Numbered from the stretch's first letter, positions 36,000-45,856 are shown. The stretch: 64,000 nucleotides of DNA from DASPWW01 sp963803425 (GCA_963803425.1 CAWDMA010000002.1:124001-188000), one strand, 5' to 3'. Numbers and translations: made by a program. The notes: a model not told the origin generated them from the letters alone.

Positions 36000-37216
36000 C
36001 GGCGCTCGACGCCGAGCTTCAGGCCGAGCTGGAGAGCATGCGGGAGGCGGGAACGCTGAAGCGGATGATGACGATCGACTCGCCGCAGGGGCCGGTGGTC
36101 GAGGTCGAGGGCCGCGGCGAGGTGCTCTGCCTGTGCTCCAACGACTACCTCGGACTGGCGAACCATCCCGCGGTCGTCGAAGCGGCGCGGGACGCGCTGC
36201 ACCGGTACGGCCTCGGAACCGCGTCGGTGCGCTTCATCTGCGGCAGGTTCGCGCCTCACGTCGAGCTCGAGCGCGACCTCGCCGAGTTCCTCGTCACCGA
36301 GGCCGCGCTCACCTATGTCTCGTGCTGGAACGCCAACCAGGCGCTGATCGACACGCTCGCGGACAAGCGAACCGCGGTCCTCTCCGACCGCCTCAACCAC
36401 GCCTCGATCATCGACGGGGTGCGACTCGGCCGGCCCGGCTTCAAGGCCGTGTACGAGCACTGCGATCCCGACGATCTCGACCGCCGTCTCTACGCGACCC
36501 CGGCCGACGCCAGGGTGCTGGTGATCACCGACGGCGTGTTCAGCATGGAAGGTGACCTGGCGCCATTGCCGCAGCTGCTCGCCGTCACCGAGAGGCATGG
36601 GGCGACGCTGATCGTCGACGACTCGCACGGGCTCGGCGTCGTCGGCAAGACGGGACGCGGCGCCTGCGAGCACTTCGGCGTCCTCGGCCGCGACGACGTG
36701 ATCGTCACCGGGACGATCGGGAAGGCACTGGGCGGCGGCGCCGGCGGGTTCGTGGCCGGTTCGAAGGCGCTGTGCTCGGTGCTCGAGCAGCGCTCCCGGG
36801 CGCAGCTCTTCTCGAACGGCCTCCCGCCGGCGGTCGCGGCCGGAGCGCGGCGCGCCCTCGCGGAGCTGCGCGAGAGGCCTGAGCTGCTGCGCCGGCTGCG
36901 AGAGAACACCGCCCGGATGCGCGACGGCCTCGAGCGGATCGGGCTGCGACCGGTTCCCGGTGCCAGCGCGATCATCCCCGTGATCGTGGGCGAGACCCCG
37001 GTGGCGATCCGGTTCAGCGAGATGCTGGTCGAGCGCGGCGTGTACGTGACCGGGTTCGGGTATCCGGTCGTGCCCGAGGGCACCGCGCGGGTGCGGACCC
37101 AGCTCTCCGCGGCGCTCACGGTCGAGCACATCGACCGCGCGTTGGTTGCGTTCGCGGATGTCGCCGGAGAGCTACACCTCGCGGCCCGGGGCTCGCAGAC
37201 GGCTGAGCAGCTCTAG
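35996..37216 (+). CDS. kbl: Glycine C-acetyltransferase / 2-amino-3-ketobutyrate CoA ligase family
   Basis: A 406-aa alpha-oxoamine synthase with an intact frame. Motifs are CSNDYLGLANHPAVVEAA, GTASVRFICG, SCWNANQALID, DGVFSMEGDLAPLPQ, VDDSHGLGVVGKTGRG, and the PLP lysine in TGTIGKALGGGAGGF. Kbl converts 2-amino-3-oxobutyrate and CoA to glycine and acetyl-CoA; BioF relatives share the fold, so exact substrate is uncertain. ATG 35996 overlaps the aminotransferase stop. It is the last gene of the operon and the point where the indel-rich stretch ends. Confidence 0.87.
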   Translation: MTALDAELQAELESMREAGTLKRMMTIDSPQGPVVEVEGRGEVLCLCSNDYLGLANHPAVVEAARDALHRYGLGTASVRFICGRFAPHVELERDLAEFLVTEAALTYVSCWNANQALIDTLADKRTAVLSDRLNHASIIDGVRLGRPGFKAVYEHCDPDDLDRRLYATPADARVLVITDGVFSMEGDLAPLPQLLAVTERHGATLIVDDSHGLGVVGKTGRGACEHFGVLGRDDVIVTGTIGKALGGGAGGFVAGSKALCSVLEQRSRAQLFSNGLPPAVAAGARRALAELRERPELLRRLRENTARMRDGLERIGLRPVPGASAIIPVIVGETPVAIRFSEMLVERGVYVTGFGYPVVPEGTARVRTQLSAALTVEHIDRALVAFADVAGELHLAARGSQTAEQL

Positions 37217-37260
37217 CGGGACGCTGTCCGCGGGCCGACTCCGCAAGGCTTCGCCGCCTG

Positions 37261-38181
37261 ATGGCAGCGGTGGTCGGGACGATCGTGCTCGCGACGACGG
37301 TCGGCGTGCTCGCCGAGCGGCGCTACGGCGGACGGGCGGCGGCGGCGGCGCGGCGGGCGCTGCTGCTCGTCCTGTACCTCGTCCTGCCCCCGATCATCTT
37401 CTTCAACCTCGACCGGGCCCAGATCGACTTCGACGCCGGTGCCGGGATCGGGCTCGCGTACGTCGCGGTGCTCGGCGCGGTCGCGATCGCGTGGGTGGTG
37501 GGCGCGCGCATGCTGCGGCTGTCGCGGCCGTCGACCGGCTCGCTGCTGTGCCTGACGCTGATCGGGAACAGCGGCTACCTGGGGTACCCGGTGGTGGTCG
37601 CAGCGTTCGGGTTCGACGCGCTGTCGGTGGCGGTCGTGTACGACATCCTGGTCTCGGTCCCGTCGCTGATCGTGGGCGGGTTCGGGATCGGCGCCGCGTT
37701 CGGCTCCGCCGCGGGCGAGGGCGTGCGGGAGCGGACCGGCGCGTTCCTCGCCCGCAACCCGCAGCTGTGGGCCGCGGCGCTGGCGCTGGTCGCACCCGAC
37801 TGGCTCGCCCCGGACGCGGCCGTCGATGCCTCCCGGATCGCGGTGCTCGGGATCCTCCCGCTCGGGTTCTTCGCGGTGGGGACGGCGCTCGCGGCCGAGG
37901 CGGACGAGGGCGAGATCGCGTTCCCGCCTCCGCTGGACGCGCCGGTCGCGGCGGCGGTCATGCTGCGACTGGTGGTCGCGCCGGCGCTGCTGGTGGCGGT
38001 GGCGGTGCCTCTGATCGACCTGCCGAAGATCTACCTGGTGATGGCGGCGATGCCGTCCGGGATCAACACGCTGATCATCTCGCACGCGTACGGCCTCGAC
38101 GTGAGGCTGTCCGCCGGCGGGATCGCGTGGTCGACCGCGATCGCAGCCGTCGGGCTGATCGCGGGCTCGGTGCTGCTGTGA
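37261..38181 (+). CDS. AEC-family transporter (auxin efflux carrier-like)
   Basis: A 306-aa protein with about ten hydrophobic helices. The family marks are YLVLPPIIFFNLDRAQ in an early helix, LIGNSGYLGYPVVVAAFG (the NxGYxGxP motif), LPLGFFAVGTALA, and AMPSGINTLIISHAYG near the end. AEC carriers move organic anions or similar small molecules. ATG 37261 is the first start after a 44-base gap from kbl, so it could extend that operon. Codon use and frame are clean. Confidence 0.87.
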   Translation: MAAVVGTIVLATTVGVLAERRYGGRAAAAARRALLLVLYLVLPPIIFFNLDRAQIDFDAGAGIGLAYVAVLGAVAIAWVVGARMLRLSRPSTGSLLCLTLIGNSGYLGYPVVVAAFGFDALSVAVVYDILVSVPSLIVGGFGIGAAFGSAAGEGVRERTGAFLARNPQLWAAALALVAPDWLAPDAAVDASRIAVLGILPLGFFAVGTALAAEADEGEIAFPPPLDAPVAAAVMLRLVVAPALLVAVAVPLIDLPKIYLVMAAMPSGINTLIISHAYGLDVRLSAGGIAWSTAIAAVGLIAGSVLL

Positions 38182-38263
38182 GGCGTTTGGCATCCGCCTG
38201 GTTCGGGACGATGGCCTCGTGGGCGCTTCTTCCACCACAATGCCCGGGCAGGCTGGGTCCTCA

Positions 38264-39049
38264 ATGCGCGAGACGACACCCTCGGTACACCTGATTGCAC
38301 GACCCTCGGTCGACCTCGAGGCCGTCCGCGCCTACCTGGTCGAGGTCGGCGGAGGATCGTGGCTGGAGCGGCGGCTCGAAGCCGACTCCGAGCCGAACCC
38401 CGGACAGCTCCTGGTCGAGTTCAGCGGTCGCGTCTGCTACCGGAGCTGGGAGCCGGGACTGAACCCGAACGTGACCCGGATCCGGGAGGACCAGGACGAG
38501 TACCTGGGCAACCTGCTCCGCAGCCTGCACGGCAGCGTCCTGGAGCACGCGAGCTACACGTTCGCGTTCCACAACGTCTCCCGCGTCTTCACGCACGAGC
38601 TCGTCCGCCACCGGGCCGGGTCGGCGTTCAGCCAGGAGAGCCTCCGATACGTGCGGCTGACCGAGCTCGGCTTCCGCGTCCCGGAGGCCCTCGAGCCGGT
38701 CCGCGAGCAGGTCGTCAGCATCGTCGAGCAGCTCGAGGAGTTCCAGCGCTCGGCCGCCGAGGCGCTCGGGCTCGACGACGAGGGGGTCCCGTTCGCGGTC
38801 AAGAAGGAGGTCACCTCGGCGCTGCGGCGGCTGGCGCCGATCGGGCTGAGCACCGAGATCGTGTGGACGGCGAACCTGCGGACGCTCCGCCACGTGATCG
38901 AGATGCGGACCGCACCGGGGGCGGAGGAGGAGCTTCGATCGGTCTTCGACGACGTCGCGGAGATCATGGTCGGCGAGGCGCCCGGCGTCTTCCAGGACTT
39001 CACCCGCTCCCCGGACGGGTCCTGGGCGCCGGAGCACCGCAAGGTCTGA
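38264..39049 (+). CDS. thyX: FAD-dependent thymidylate synthase
   Basis: Makes dTMP from dUMP using methylenetetrahydrofolate and FAD/NADPH. The ThyX signature RHRxxSxxxxSxRY is seen as RHRAGSAFSQESLRYVR at about residue 120; also SGRVCYRSWEPG, SVLEHASYTFAF and the C-terminal TANLRTLRHVIEMR. ATG 38264 (MRETTPSVHLIARPS) fits the family start; an upstream GTG at 38219 would add 15 residues. The length of 261 aa is normal. No thyA is present in the window. Confidence 0.95.
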   Translation: MRETTPSVHLIARPSVDLEAVRAYLVEVGGGSWLERRLEADSEPNPGQLLVEFSGRVCYRSWEPGLNPNVTRIREDQDEYLGNLLRSLHGSVLEHASYTFAFHNVSRVFTHELVRHRAGSAFSQESLRYVRLTELGFRVPEALEPVREQVVSIVEQLEEFQRSAAEALGLDDEGVPFAVKKEVTSALRRLAPIGLSTEIVWTANLRTLRHVIEMRTAPGAEEELRSVFDDVAEIMVGEAPGVFQDFTRSPDGSWAPEHRKV

Positions 39050-39051
39050 CC

Positions 39052-40218
39052 TCAGAGCGAGCGCTTCTTCTCGCAGCTCCGCGCCGTGTCGGCGTCGTCG
39101 CCGCCGATGCACTTGTCCCTGCCCTTGGCGCCGATCAGCTTGTCCTCGCCGGACTCGCCGCACAGCACGTCGTTCCCCTTCTTCCCGTTGATCACGTCGT
39201 CACCGGCGTCGCCGAGGATCACGTCCCGCTTCTTCGTCCCCTGGATCCGGTCGTCCAGCTCGGTGCCGACGATCGTCGGCGACCGGCCTCCGCACGCGAC
39301 CGGGTTCTCGGGGTAGTACAGGGAGGCGGCAGACTGCTTGAGCTGCGGGCCGAACAGGATCCCCGGCAGGTCCTCCTCGAAGTAGGAGGTGTCCGAGGCG
39401 ACGAGGCGATCCTGGATCACCCACGGGCCCCCGCTGGCGCCGGCGGTCATGTCGCAGCTGATTCCGATCGTGGGCGGAGACAGGTCCGGGGCGGTCAGCA
39501 CCGTCCGGGAGTCGCACGTGTACTGGCGCTCGCCGTCGAACGGCTTCTCGGCCGGATAGCCGTACGCGCGCCAGTCCTGCCGGGGCGGCCCGAACAGGGA
39601 GATCCCGAGGCCGCCGACGACGTCCTCGACGGGGCGACCATCCGCGGCAGGAGCGACGATCACGGAGCCGTGGTCGTTGGCGAGCTGGTTGTGGCTCACC
39701 ACCTCGTCGGGGACGGCCAGCTCGGTGGCGGGGAACTCGCCGAAAGGCCGCGCTCCGTTGCGGTAACCGGGCACGAACTCGACGTCGGTGAAGAACTCGC
39801 CGGGTGAGTCGGAGTCCCCGGTCTCGTACACGCAGTGGCTGGCGGTGAGCACGAACGAGTCGCCCAGGGTGTTGATCACAGAGGCGGTGCACACCGCCCC
39901 GCCGCCGTCGGGGAGCCGGAAGAAGAGCCGCCCGACGGCGCTGTACGGGTACACGGTCGTGGTCGACCGCTCCACCGCAGCGGAGGCGGTGGCGGGCGGA
40001 TCGGCGGCGGTCATCGCCCCCGCCGGCCCGGCCGCTGGCGAGTCGAGCGGGACCGCCTCGCGCATCCGCTTCACGGTCCAGTACTCGCGCACCTCGGCGG
40101 CCGTCCTCTTCCCCGCCAGCGGCCGGGCCTCGACCAGCCCGGCGGACGCCGCGGGTGCGGTGACGCCGACGATCGCAGCTGCACACGAGACGACCACGAT
40201 CCTTGCCAGTCCCCGCAT
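39052..40218 (-). CDS. Secreted trypsin-like serine protease with RTX-like C-terminal repeats
   Basis: A 388-aa protein. The N-terminal signal is IVVVSCAAAIVGVTAPAASA. The S1 protease core shows the histidine in VLTASHCVYE, a probable aspartate in LANDHGSVIV and the serine in TAGASGGPWV. The last about 80 residues carry glycine-aspartate repeats of the hemolysin-type calcium-binding kind: GTELDDRIQG, GDAGDDVING, GNDVLCGESGEDKLIG. ATG 40218 follows a TACGAT box by 7 nt. The gene ends 2 bp from the convergent thyX stop. Probable role: extracellular, calcium-stabilised peptidase; substrate unknown. Confidence 0.87.
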   Translation of the reverse strand: MRGLARIVVVSCAAAIVGVTAPAASAGLVEARPLAGKRTAAEVREYWTVKRMREAVPLDSPAAGPAGAMTAADPPATASAAVERSTTTVYPYSAVGRLFFRLPDGGGAVCTASVINTLGDSFVLTASHCVYETGDSDSPGEFFTDVEFVPGYRNGARPFGEFPATELAVPDEVVSHNQLANDHGSVIVAPAADGRPVEDVVGGLGISLFGPPRQDWRAYGYPAEKPFDGERQYTCDSRTVLTAPDLSPPTIGISCDMTAGASGGPWVIQDRLVASDTSYFEEDLPGILFGPQLKQSAASLYYPENPVACGGRSPTIVGTELDDRIQGTKKRDVILGDAGDDVINGKKGNDVLCGESGEDKLIGAKGRDKCIGGDDADTARSCEKKRSL

Positions 40219-40225
40219 CGCCGGA

Positions 40226-40231
40226 ATCGTA
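40226..40231 (-). promoter_or_regulatory. -10-like box (TACGAT) of the secreted protease gene
   Basis: On the minus strand TACGAT ends 7 nt before ATG 40218, the same short spacing seen at several other genes in the window. Confidence 0.4.
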
Positions 40232-40242
40232 CCGCCGCGTTG

Positions 40243-40255
40243 CGCGCCCGGCGCG
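40243..40255. repeat. 13-bp palindrome upstream of acs
   Basis: cgcgcccggcgcg is a perfect inverted repeat around a central base. It sits between the divergent protease and acs promoters; the same 13 bases recur just after acs at 42254-42266. Confidence 0.4.
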
Positions 40256-40263
40256 GGTGTGGA

Positions 40264-40269
40264 TAGCTT
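40264..40269 (+). promoter_or_regulatory. -10-like box (TAGCTT) of acs
   Basis: TAGCTT lies 7 nt before ATG 40277; TTGCGC at 40240-40245 is a possible -35 at 18-nt spacing. A leaderless transcript is likely. Confidence 0.45.
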
Positions 40270-40276
40270 TACGGGC

Positions 40277-42247
<1,971 letters not shown>

Positions 42248-42253
42248 GCGCGA

Positions 42254-42266
42254 CGCGCCCGGCGCG
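42254..42266. terminator. Possible terminator palindrome after acs
   Basis: The same cgcgcccggcgcg palindrome as at 40243-40255 lies 7 bp after the acs stop and 5 bp before the end of the convergent membrane-protein gene. Confidence 0.35.
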
Positions 42267-42270
42267 GCGC

Positions 42271-43134
42271 TCAACCCGAGTCGCGCCGCTTCCGCTTCCG
42301 GGGAGTGGCGCCTGCGGCGGGGCCGGCCTCGGATGCCGGCGTCGCGGTCTCCTCGAGCACGGGGTTGGGCTCGTCGGGGACCGGGTCCCGGCCCGCGGGC
42401 TCGTCGGGCAGAGGATCGCCCGGCTTCGGCCACGGCATCGCCACCCCCGCCTCCCACGCCGCCGGGCGCCCGCCCGGCCACCGGTCGAGGAACATCAGGC
42501 CGAGCGCGATTATGAACACGAGCACCCCGATCGGGCCGAGGAACAGCAGCGAGACGCCGAGCGCCATTCCCAGGGTCCCCCAGAACCTGGTCAGCAGGCC
42601 GGTTCGCATCGCCTGCAGCGAGGTGTACACGAACGCTGCAATCAGCCCGAGCGTGCCCGCGAAGGTGAATCCCTGCGCGGCATCGAACAGGGACTGGTTC
42701 TTGATCAGGTTCTCGGCGAAGGTGTTGATGTCGGTCCCCTTCGGGGGTCCGCTGGAGGCGACGAAGTCCGCCGCGGCATGGTCGAACGCGAACCACTGCA
42801 CGATCGCCCCAATCGCGATGAACACCGGCCCGACGACGACGATCCCGATCAGGGAGCCGCGCACCCTGTCGCTGCGGGCCGCGGCGGCGCGGAAGAGGTA
42901 GACCAGCGGCCCCGCCAGCAGCAGCATCCCAAGCCCCTGGAAGATCGCCGCCAGCAGCAGCGACGACTGGTTCTCGTCGAACGTCATCAGGAACTCCGCG
43001 TCGGAGTCGCCGGAGGGCGTGGCGCCATGGCCCGCCGCGATCGCGACGATGAACGCGAGCACCGACGCGAACGCCGCGAGTGCGGCGGGCAGCGCCAGCC
43101 GCTTCTCCCGCGCGACAATCTCCGCGGGGGTCAA
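42271..43134 (-). CDS. Integral membrane protein, DUF4386-like
   Basis: A 287-aa protein with about six hydrophobic helices: LPAALAAFASVLAFIVAIAAG at the start, then LLAAIFQGLGMLLLAGPLVYLF, GIVVVGPVFIAIGAIVQWFAF, AGTLGLIAAFVYTSL and LLFLGPIGVLVFIIALGLMFL. A soluble Pro/Glu-rich tail ends in the basic RKRKRRDSG. The pattern resembles DUF4386-type proteins, but I am not certain of the family. It starts at TTG 43134, directly after the CBS-protein stop, so the two are co-transcribed. Confidence 0.7.
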   Translation of the reverse strand: MTPAEIVAREKRLALPAALAAFASVLAFIVAIAAGHGATPSGDSDAEFLMTFDENQSSLLLAAIFQGLGMLLLAGPLVYLFRAAAARSDRVRGSLIGIVVVGPVFIAIGAIVQWFAFDHAAADFVASSGPPKGTDINTFAENLIKNQSLFDAAQGFTFAGTLGLIAAFVYTSLQAMRTGLLTRFWGTLGMALGVSLLFLGPIGVLVFIIALGLMFLDRWPGGRPAAWEAGVAMPWPKPGDPLPDEPAGRDPVPDEPNPVLEETATPASEAGPAAGATPRKRKRRDSG

Positions 43135-43135
43135 C

Positions 43136-43582
43136 TCAGCCGCGCTCGTGGAAGAAGAACTCGGGCACCGCGCCCTCGATCACCTCGTGGGTCATCTGCC
43201 GCGCCACCTCGAGGTCGCCCGTGCGGACCGCGATGTCGTCCAGGGTGACGATCCCGACCAGGTCGTCCCCGTCGACGATCGGAAGCCGGCGAACGCGGTG
43301 CTGGACCATCAGCGCGGCGGCCTCCTCGAGCGGCATCTCGGGCTCCCCGGTCACCAGCGGCCGCGAGATGTGGGACCCGATCGGCTCCGAGCTGCGGTGC
43401 GCGTCGGCGAGCACCCTGACGGCGAGGTCGCGGTCGGTGACCATCGCGGTCGGCGCGCCGCCGGGATCGCGAATCACGACGGAGCCGACGTTTCGGTCCC
43501 GCATCAGCGCCGCGACCTCGCCCACCTCGGTCTGGGGGCCGGCCGTCACCACCGCTGCGGTCATGATCTCGCGCACGAGCAT
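43136..43582 (-). CDS. Tandem CBS-domain protein
   Basis: A 148-aa protein made almost entirely of two CBS domains. The first runs from VREIMTAAVVTAGPQTEVGE to MVTDRDLAVRVL; the second from ISRPLVTGEPEMPLEEAAALM to PIVDGDDLVGIVTLDDIAV. CBS pairs bind adenosine nucleotides and act as energy or ligand sensors. ATG 43582 is preferred to longer upstream frames because homology starts there. It is divergent from the oxidoreductase-like gene at 43623 across 40 bases. Confidence 0.88.
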   Translation of the reverse strand: MLVREIMTAAVVTAGPQTEVGEVAALMRDRNVGSVVIRDPGGAPTAMVTDRDLAVRVLADAHRSSEPIGSHISRPLVTGEPEMPLEEAAALMVQHRVRRLPIVDGDDLVGIVTLDDIAVRTGDLEVARQMTHEVIEGAVPEFFFHERG

Positions 43583-43608
43583 CGAGCCGGTACGGTAACG
43601 CGCCCGCG

Positions 43609-43614
43609 TATGAT
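43609..43614 (+). promoter_or_regulatory. -10-like box (TATGAT) of the saccharopine-dehydrogenase-like gene
   Basis: TATGAT lies 8 nt before ATG 43623. On the opposite strand TACCGT (43597-43592) may serve the CBS gene. Confidence 0.4.
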
Positions 43615-43622
43615 CCGGCGCG

Positions 43623-44789
43623 ATGGAGCGGCTCGTGCAGAGCGGTCCGATCGTTGTGTACGGTGCCACCGGCTACACCGGCCAGCTGGTCGCTGCGGAG
43701 CTGGCCCGCCGCGAGGCCGAGTTCGTGCTCGCTGGGCGGAGCGCCGCGAAGCTCGACGCGCTCGCCGCCGAGCTCCACTCGGAGCCCCCGACCGCCGCCG
43801 TCGCGCTCGACGACTCCGCCGGCCTCCGCCGACTGCTGGAGCCCGCCGCGGCGGTGATCGCGTGCGCGGGCCCGTTCACCGTGCACGGAGAGCCCGTGCT
43901 CGCCGCCGCCGTGGACGCGGGCACCCACTACCTGGACACGACCGGGGAGCAGTCCTACATGAAGATGGCGTTCGACCGCTACGGCGATCCCGCGGCGCGC
44001 GCGGGGGCGGCCGTGATCCCGGCGATGGGCTTCGACTACGTGCCCGGCGACATGATCGCGGCGCTCACCGGCGCCGGGATGGGCCGGATCGACAAGCTGG
44101 TGCTCGCGTACTCGGTGGAGGGGTTCGGGATGAGCCGTGGGACGATGCACTCGGCCCTGCTGATGGCCGGCGCCGGCCCGATCGGCTACCGCGACGGCGA
44201 GTGGGGGGAGGCGAGCGGCTCGGTCGGGGCGGGTACGTGGGAGTTCCCCGAGCCGGTCGGCCGTCAGCCGATGATCCACTTCCCCGGGGGCGAGGTGATC
44301 ACGGCGCCGCGCCACCTCGAGACCGGCAGCGTCGAGGTGCTGTTCAGCGCCGCGACCGTGCTCCCGAGCAGCCGGCTGGCTCCCGCCGCCGGCGTCCTGA
44401 TGCCGGCGATGCGGATGGTGATGCGAACGCCCCTGAGGCGGGCCGGCGACGCGCTGATCGGGCGGCTGCCGGAGGGCCCCGGCCCCGAGGCGCGCCGCTC
44501 CGCGCGGTTCATGATCTCGGCCGAGGCGCGGACCGGGGGAACGCGACGGCGGGGCCTGATCACCGGGTCGAACGTGTACGGGCTGACCGCGACGATGATC
44601 GTCCGTGGCGCCCTGCTGGCGGCCGCGCCGGGGTTCGGGTGCGAGGGGGCGGCGGCGCCCTCGCAGGCGTTCGAGCCGGCGGAGTTCCTCGATGCGCTCG
44701 CCGACCACGGCGTGTCCTACGAGATCGAGCCGCTTCCAGCTGCCGCGACGGCGACCGCGGAGTCGACCCCGCGGGCGAACGCCGGGTGA
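43623..44789 (+). CDS. Saccharopine dehydrogenase-like NAD(P)-binding protein
   Basis: A 388-aa protein with an N-terminal Rossmann motif VVYGATGYTGQLVAAELARR and FVLAGRSAAKLDALA, typical of the saccharopine-dehydrogenase-like (SCCPDH / trans-acting enoyl reductase) family. THYLDTTGEQ and AVIPAMGFDYVPGDMIA support this. In actinobacteria relatives act as enoyl reductases in lipid or polyketide biosynthesis; the actual substrate is unknown. ATG 43623 follows a TATGAT box. The TGA overlaps the next gene (GTGA). Confidence 0.83.
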   Translation: MERLVQSGPIVVYGATGYTGQLVAAELARREAEFVLAGRSAAKLDALAAELHSEPPTAAVALDDSAGLRRLLEPAAAVIACAGPFTVHGEPVLAAAVDAGTHYLDTTGEQSYMKMAFDRYGDPAARAGAAVIPAMGFDYVPGDMIAALTGAGMGRIDKLVLAYSVEGFGMSRGTMHSALLMAGAGPIGYRDGEWGEASGSVGAGTWEFPEPVGRQPMIHFPGGEVITAPRHLETGSVEVLFSAATVLPSSRLAPAAGVLMPAMRMVMRTPLRRAGDALIGRLPEGPGPEARRSARFMISAEARTGGTRRRGLITGSNVYGLTATMIVRGALLAAAPGFGCEGAAAPSQAFEPAEFLDALADHGVSYEIEPLPAAATATAESTPRANAG

Positions 44790-45526
44790 GCCCAACCGAG
44801 GCCGATCGGGAGCCGCGGAGCGCGGCGGCGCAGCGACGCTGTCCCGCGTGCGGCGAGCCGGTGTACGGGTGGGCGAAGCTGGGCGGGGCGCGCGGAGACG
44901 ACGACGGTTACGTGGTCGACCGTTGCGAGCGGTGCGGGCTGGGGCTGACGCGCCCCCTCGGGGCCGAGCCGGCCCCGCCCGGAAACGGCCGGCCCGCGGT
45001 GGCGCTCGCGGACCTCCCCTCCTCCCCGGATCCCGACGCAACCCTGGAGCGGGCGCGCGCCGAGCTGGCCCGCAGCGGGCCGGTCGAGCTCCGGGCTCCC
45101 AATCGGGACAGCCTTCAGGCGGGGATCGGCGGAGACCAGTGGGCGGCGTTCGAGCCACCGCCGAGCAGGCTCTACCTGACCCCGCGGGCGATCGCGCTGA
45201 TGCTCCCCCGCCACGGGCTGCGGGCGACCCGGGTCCGCCACCCGGTGGCGGGCCGCAGCCTGGGGTGGATGTGGCAGACGCTGCTGAACGCGTTCACGTT
45301 CCACACCAACTTCGCCCGGGACGTGATCGCGGGGCGGCTCGTCCCCGGGAATGCGCGCAGCCTCGTCACGTTCTCGGTCGACGCGGTGGTCTCGACGGTG
45401 GCTGCGCTGCCGATCCTGATCCTGGCTGTGCCGCTCGAGGTCGCCGCGGCACTCGCCCGCCGCGGCGGTGAGCTCGCGGTCACGATCGAGGCCGACCCTC
45501 ACTATCATCGGTCGGGTGGAAGGTGA
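44786..45526 (+). CDS. Methyltransferase-derived zinc-ribbon protein lacking the SAM domain
   Basis: A 246-aa protein. The N-terminus has two CxxC pairs, CPACGEPVYGW and VDRCERCGLGLTR, as in the zinc ribbon that precedes many class I methyltransferases. The C-terminal half, ELRAPNRDSLQAGIGGDQW then PSRLYLTPRAIALMLPRHGL, resembles the region after the SAM-binding core of such enzymes (the PNxxSLQxRxFGxxW...H.xxFTPxxLxxLL pattern). The Rossmann core that would bind SAM is absent, replaced by about 50 Pro/Ala-rich residues. A hydrophobic helix (VVSTVAALPILILAVPLEVAA) follows. It is translationally coupled to the previous gene. Function unknown. Confidence 0.6.
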   Translation: MSPTEADREPRSAAAQRRCPACGEPVYGWAKLGGARGDDDGYVVDRCERCGLGLTRPLGAEPAPPGNGRPAVALADLPSSPDPDATLERARAELARSGPVELRAPNRDSLQAGIGGDQWAAFEPPPSRLYLTPRAIALMLPRHGLRATRVRHPVAGRSLGWMWQTLLNAFTFHTNFARDVIAGRLVPGNARSLVTFSVDAVVSTVAALPILILAVPLEVAAALARRGGELAVTIEADPHYHRSGGR

Positions 45527-45788
45527 AGGCTTCAACCTGTTCGGCGGGGACCCCGACGAGCTCCGCCAGCGGCTCGGCGAGATGGCCGAGCAGATGCAGG
45601 GCGCTCAGCGCGTCGCCTGGGCCGACAACGCGATCAAGCTCGCCGTCGACATGACGGTGGCGGCGATCAACCGGCTCGACCTGACCGGGTCCAGCGACGA
45701 GCAGGCGATCCAGGTCCGCGACGCGATCCGGATCGTGTTCCCGGAGGCGGTCACGCTCGTGCGCGAGGCGCGCGAGGGCCTCTCCTAG
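45516..45788 (+). CDS. Hypothetical 90-aa helical protein
   Basis: A small protein from GTG 45516, overlapping the previous gene by 11 bases. It begins VEGEGFNLFGGDPDELRQRL and is predicted to be mostly helical, with DNAIKLAVDMTVAAINRL and DAIRIVFPEAVTLVREA. It is acidic and soluble with no recognisable domain. The start could also be TTG or GTG elsewhere in the preceding gene. A GC-rich hairpin follows. Confidence 0.55.
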   Translation: MEGEGFNLFGGDPDELRQRLGEMAEQMQGAQRVAWADNAIKLAVDMTVAAINRLDLTGSSDEQAIQVRDAIRIVFPEAVTLVREAREGLS

Positions 45789-45831
45789 GACTCGCACGAC
45801 CCGCTTCGTTTCCGTCACATTTGGAGCGCCA

Positions 45832-45848
45832 CCCGCGCGCTGCGCGGG
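45832..45848. other. GC-rich hairpin before the pilin-like gene
   Basis: Arms cccgcgc (45832-45838) and gcgcggg (45842-45848) with a 3-base loop. It lies just upstream of the TAGCTT box at 45851, so it could end the preceding transcript or bind a regulator. Confidence 0.35.
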
Positions 45849-45850
45849 CC

Positions 45851-45856
45851 TAGCTT
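45851..45856 (+). promoter_or_regulatory. -10-like box (TAGCTT) before the pilin-like gene
   Basis: TAGCTT is followed by 6 nt and then GTG 45863; it is identical to the box upstream of acs. Confidence 0.4.

Noticed and set aside
37217..37260. Possible fifth copy of the nuo palindromic element (actccgcaaggcttcgccgcc)
   Set aside because: The core matches only loosely on the opposite strand, and the flanks are not complementary.
44786..45526. Active SAM methyltransferase
   Set aside because: No GxGxG SAM-binding motif or following acidic residue exists between the zinc ribbon and the C-terminal lobe.
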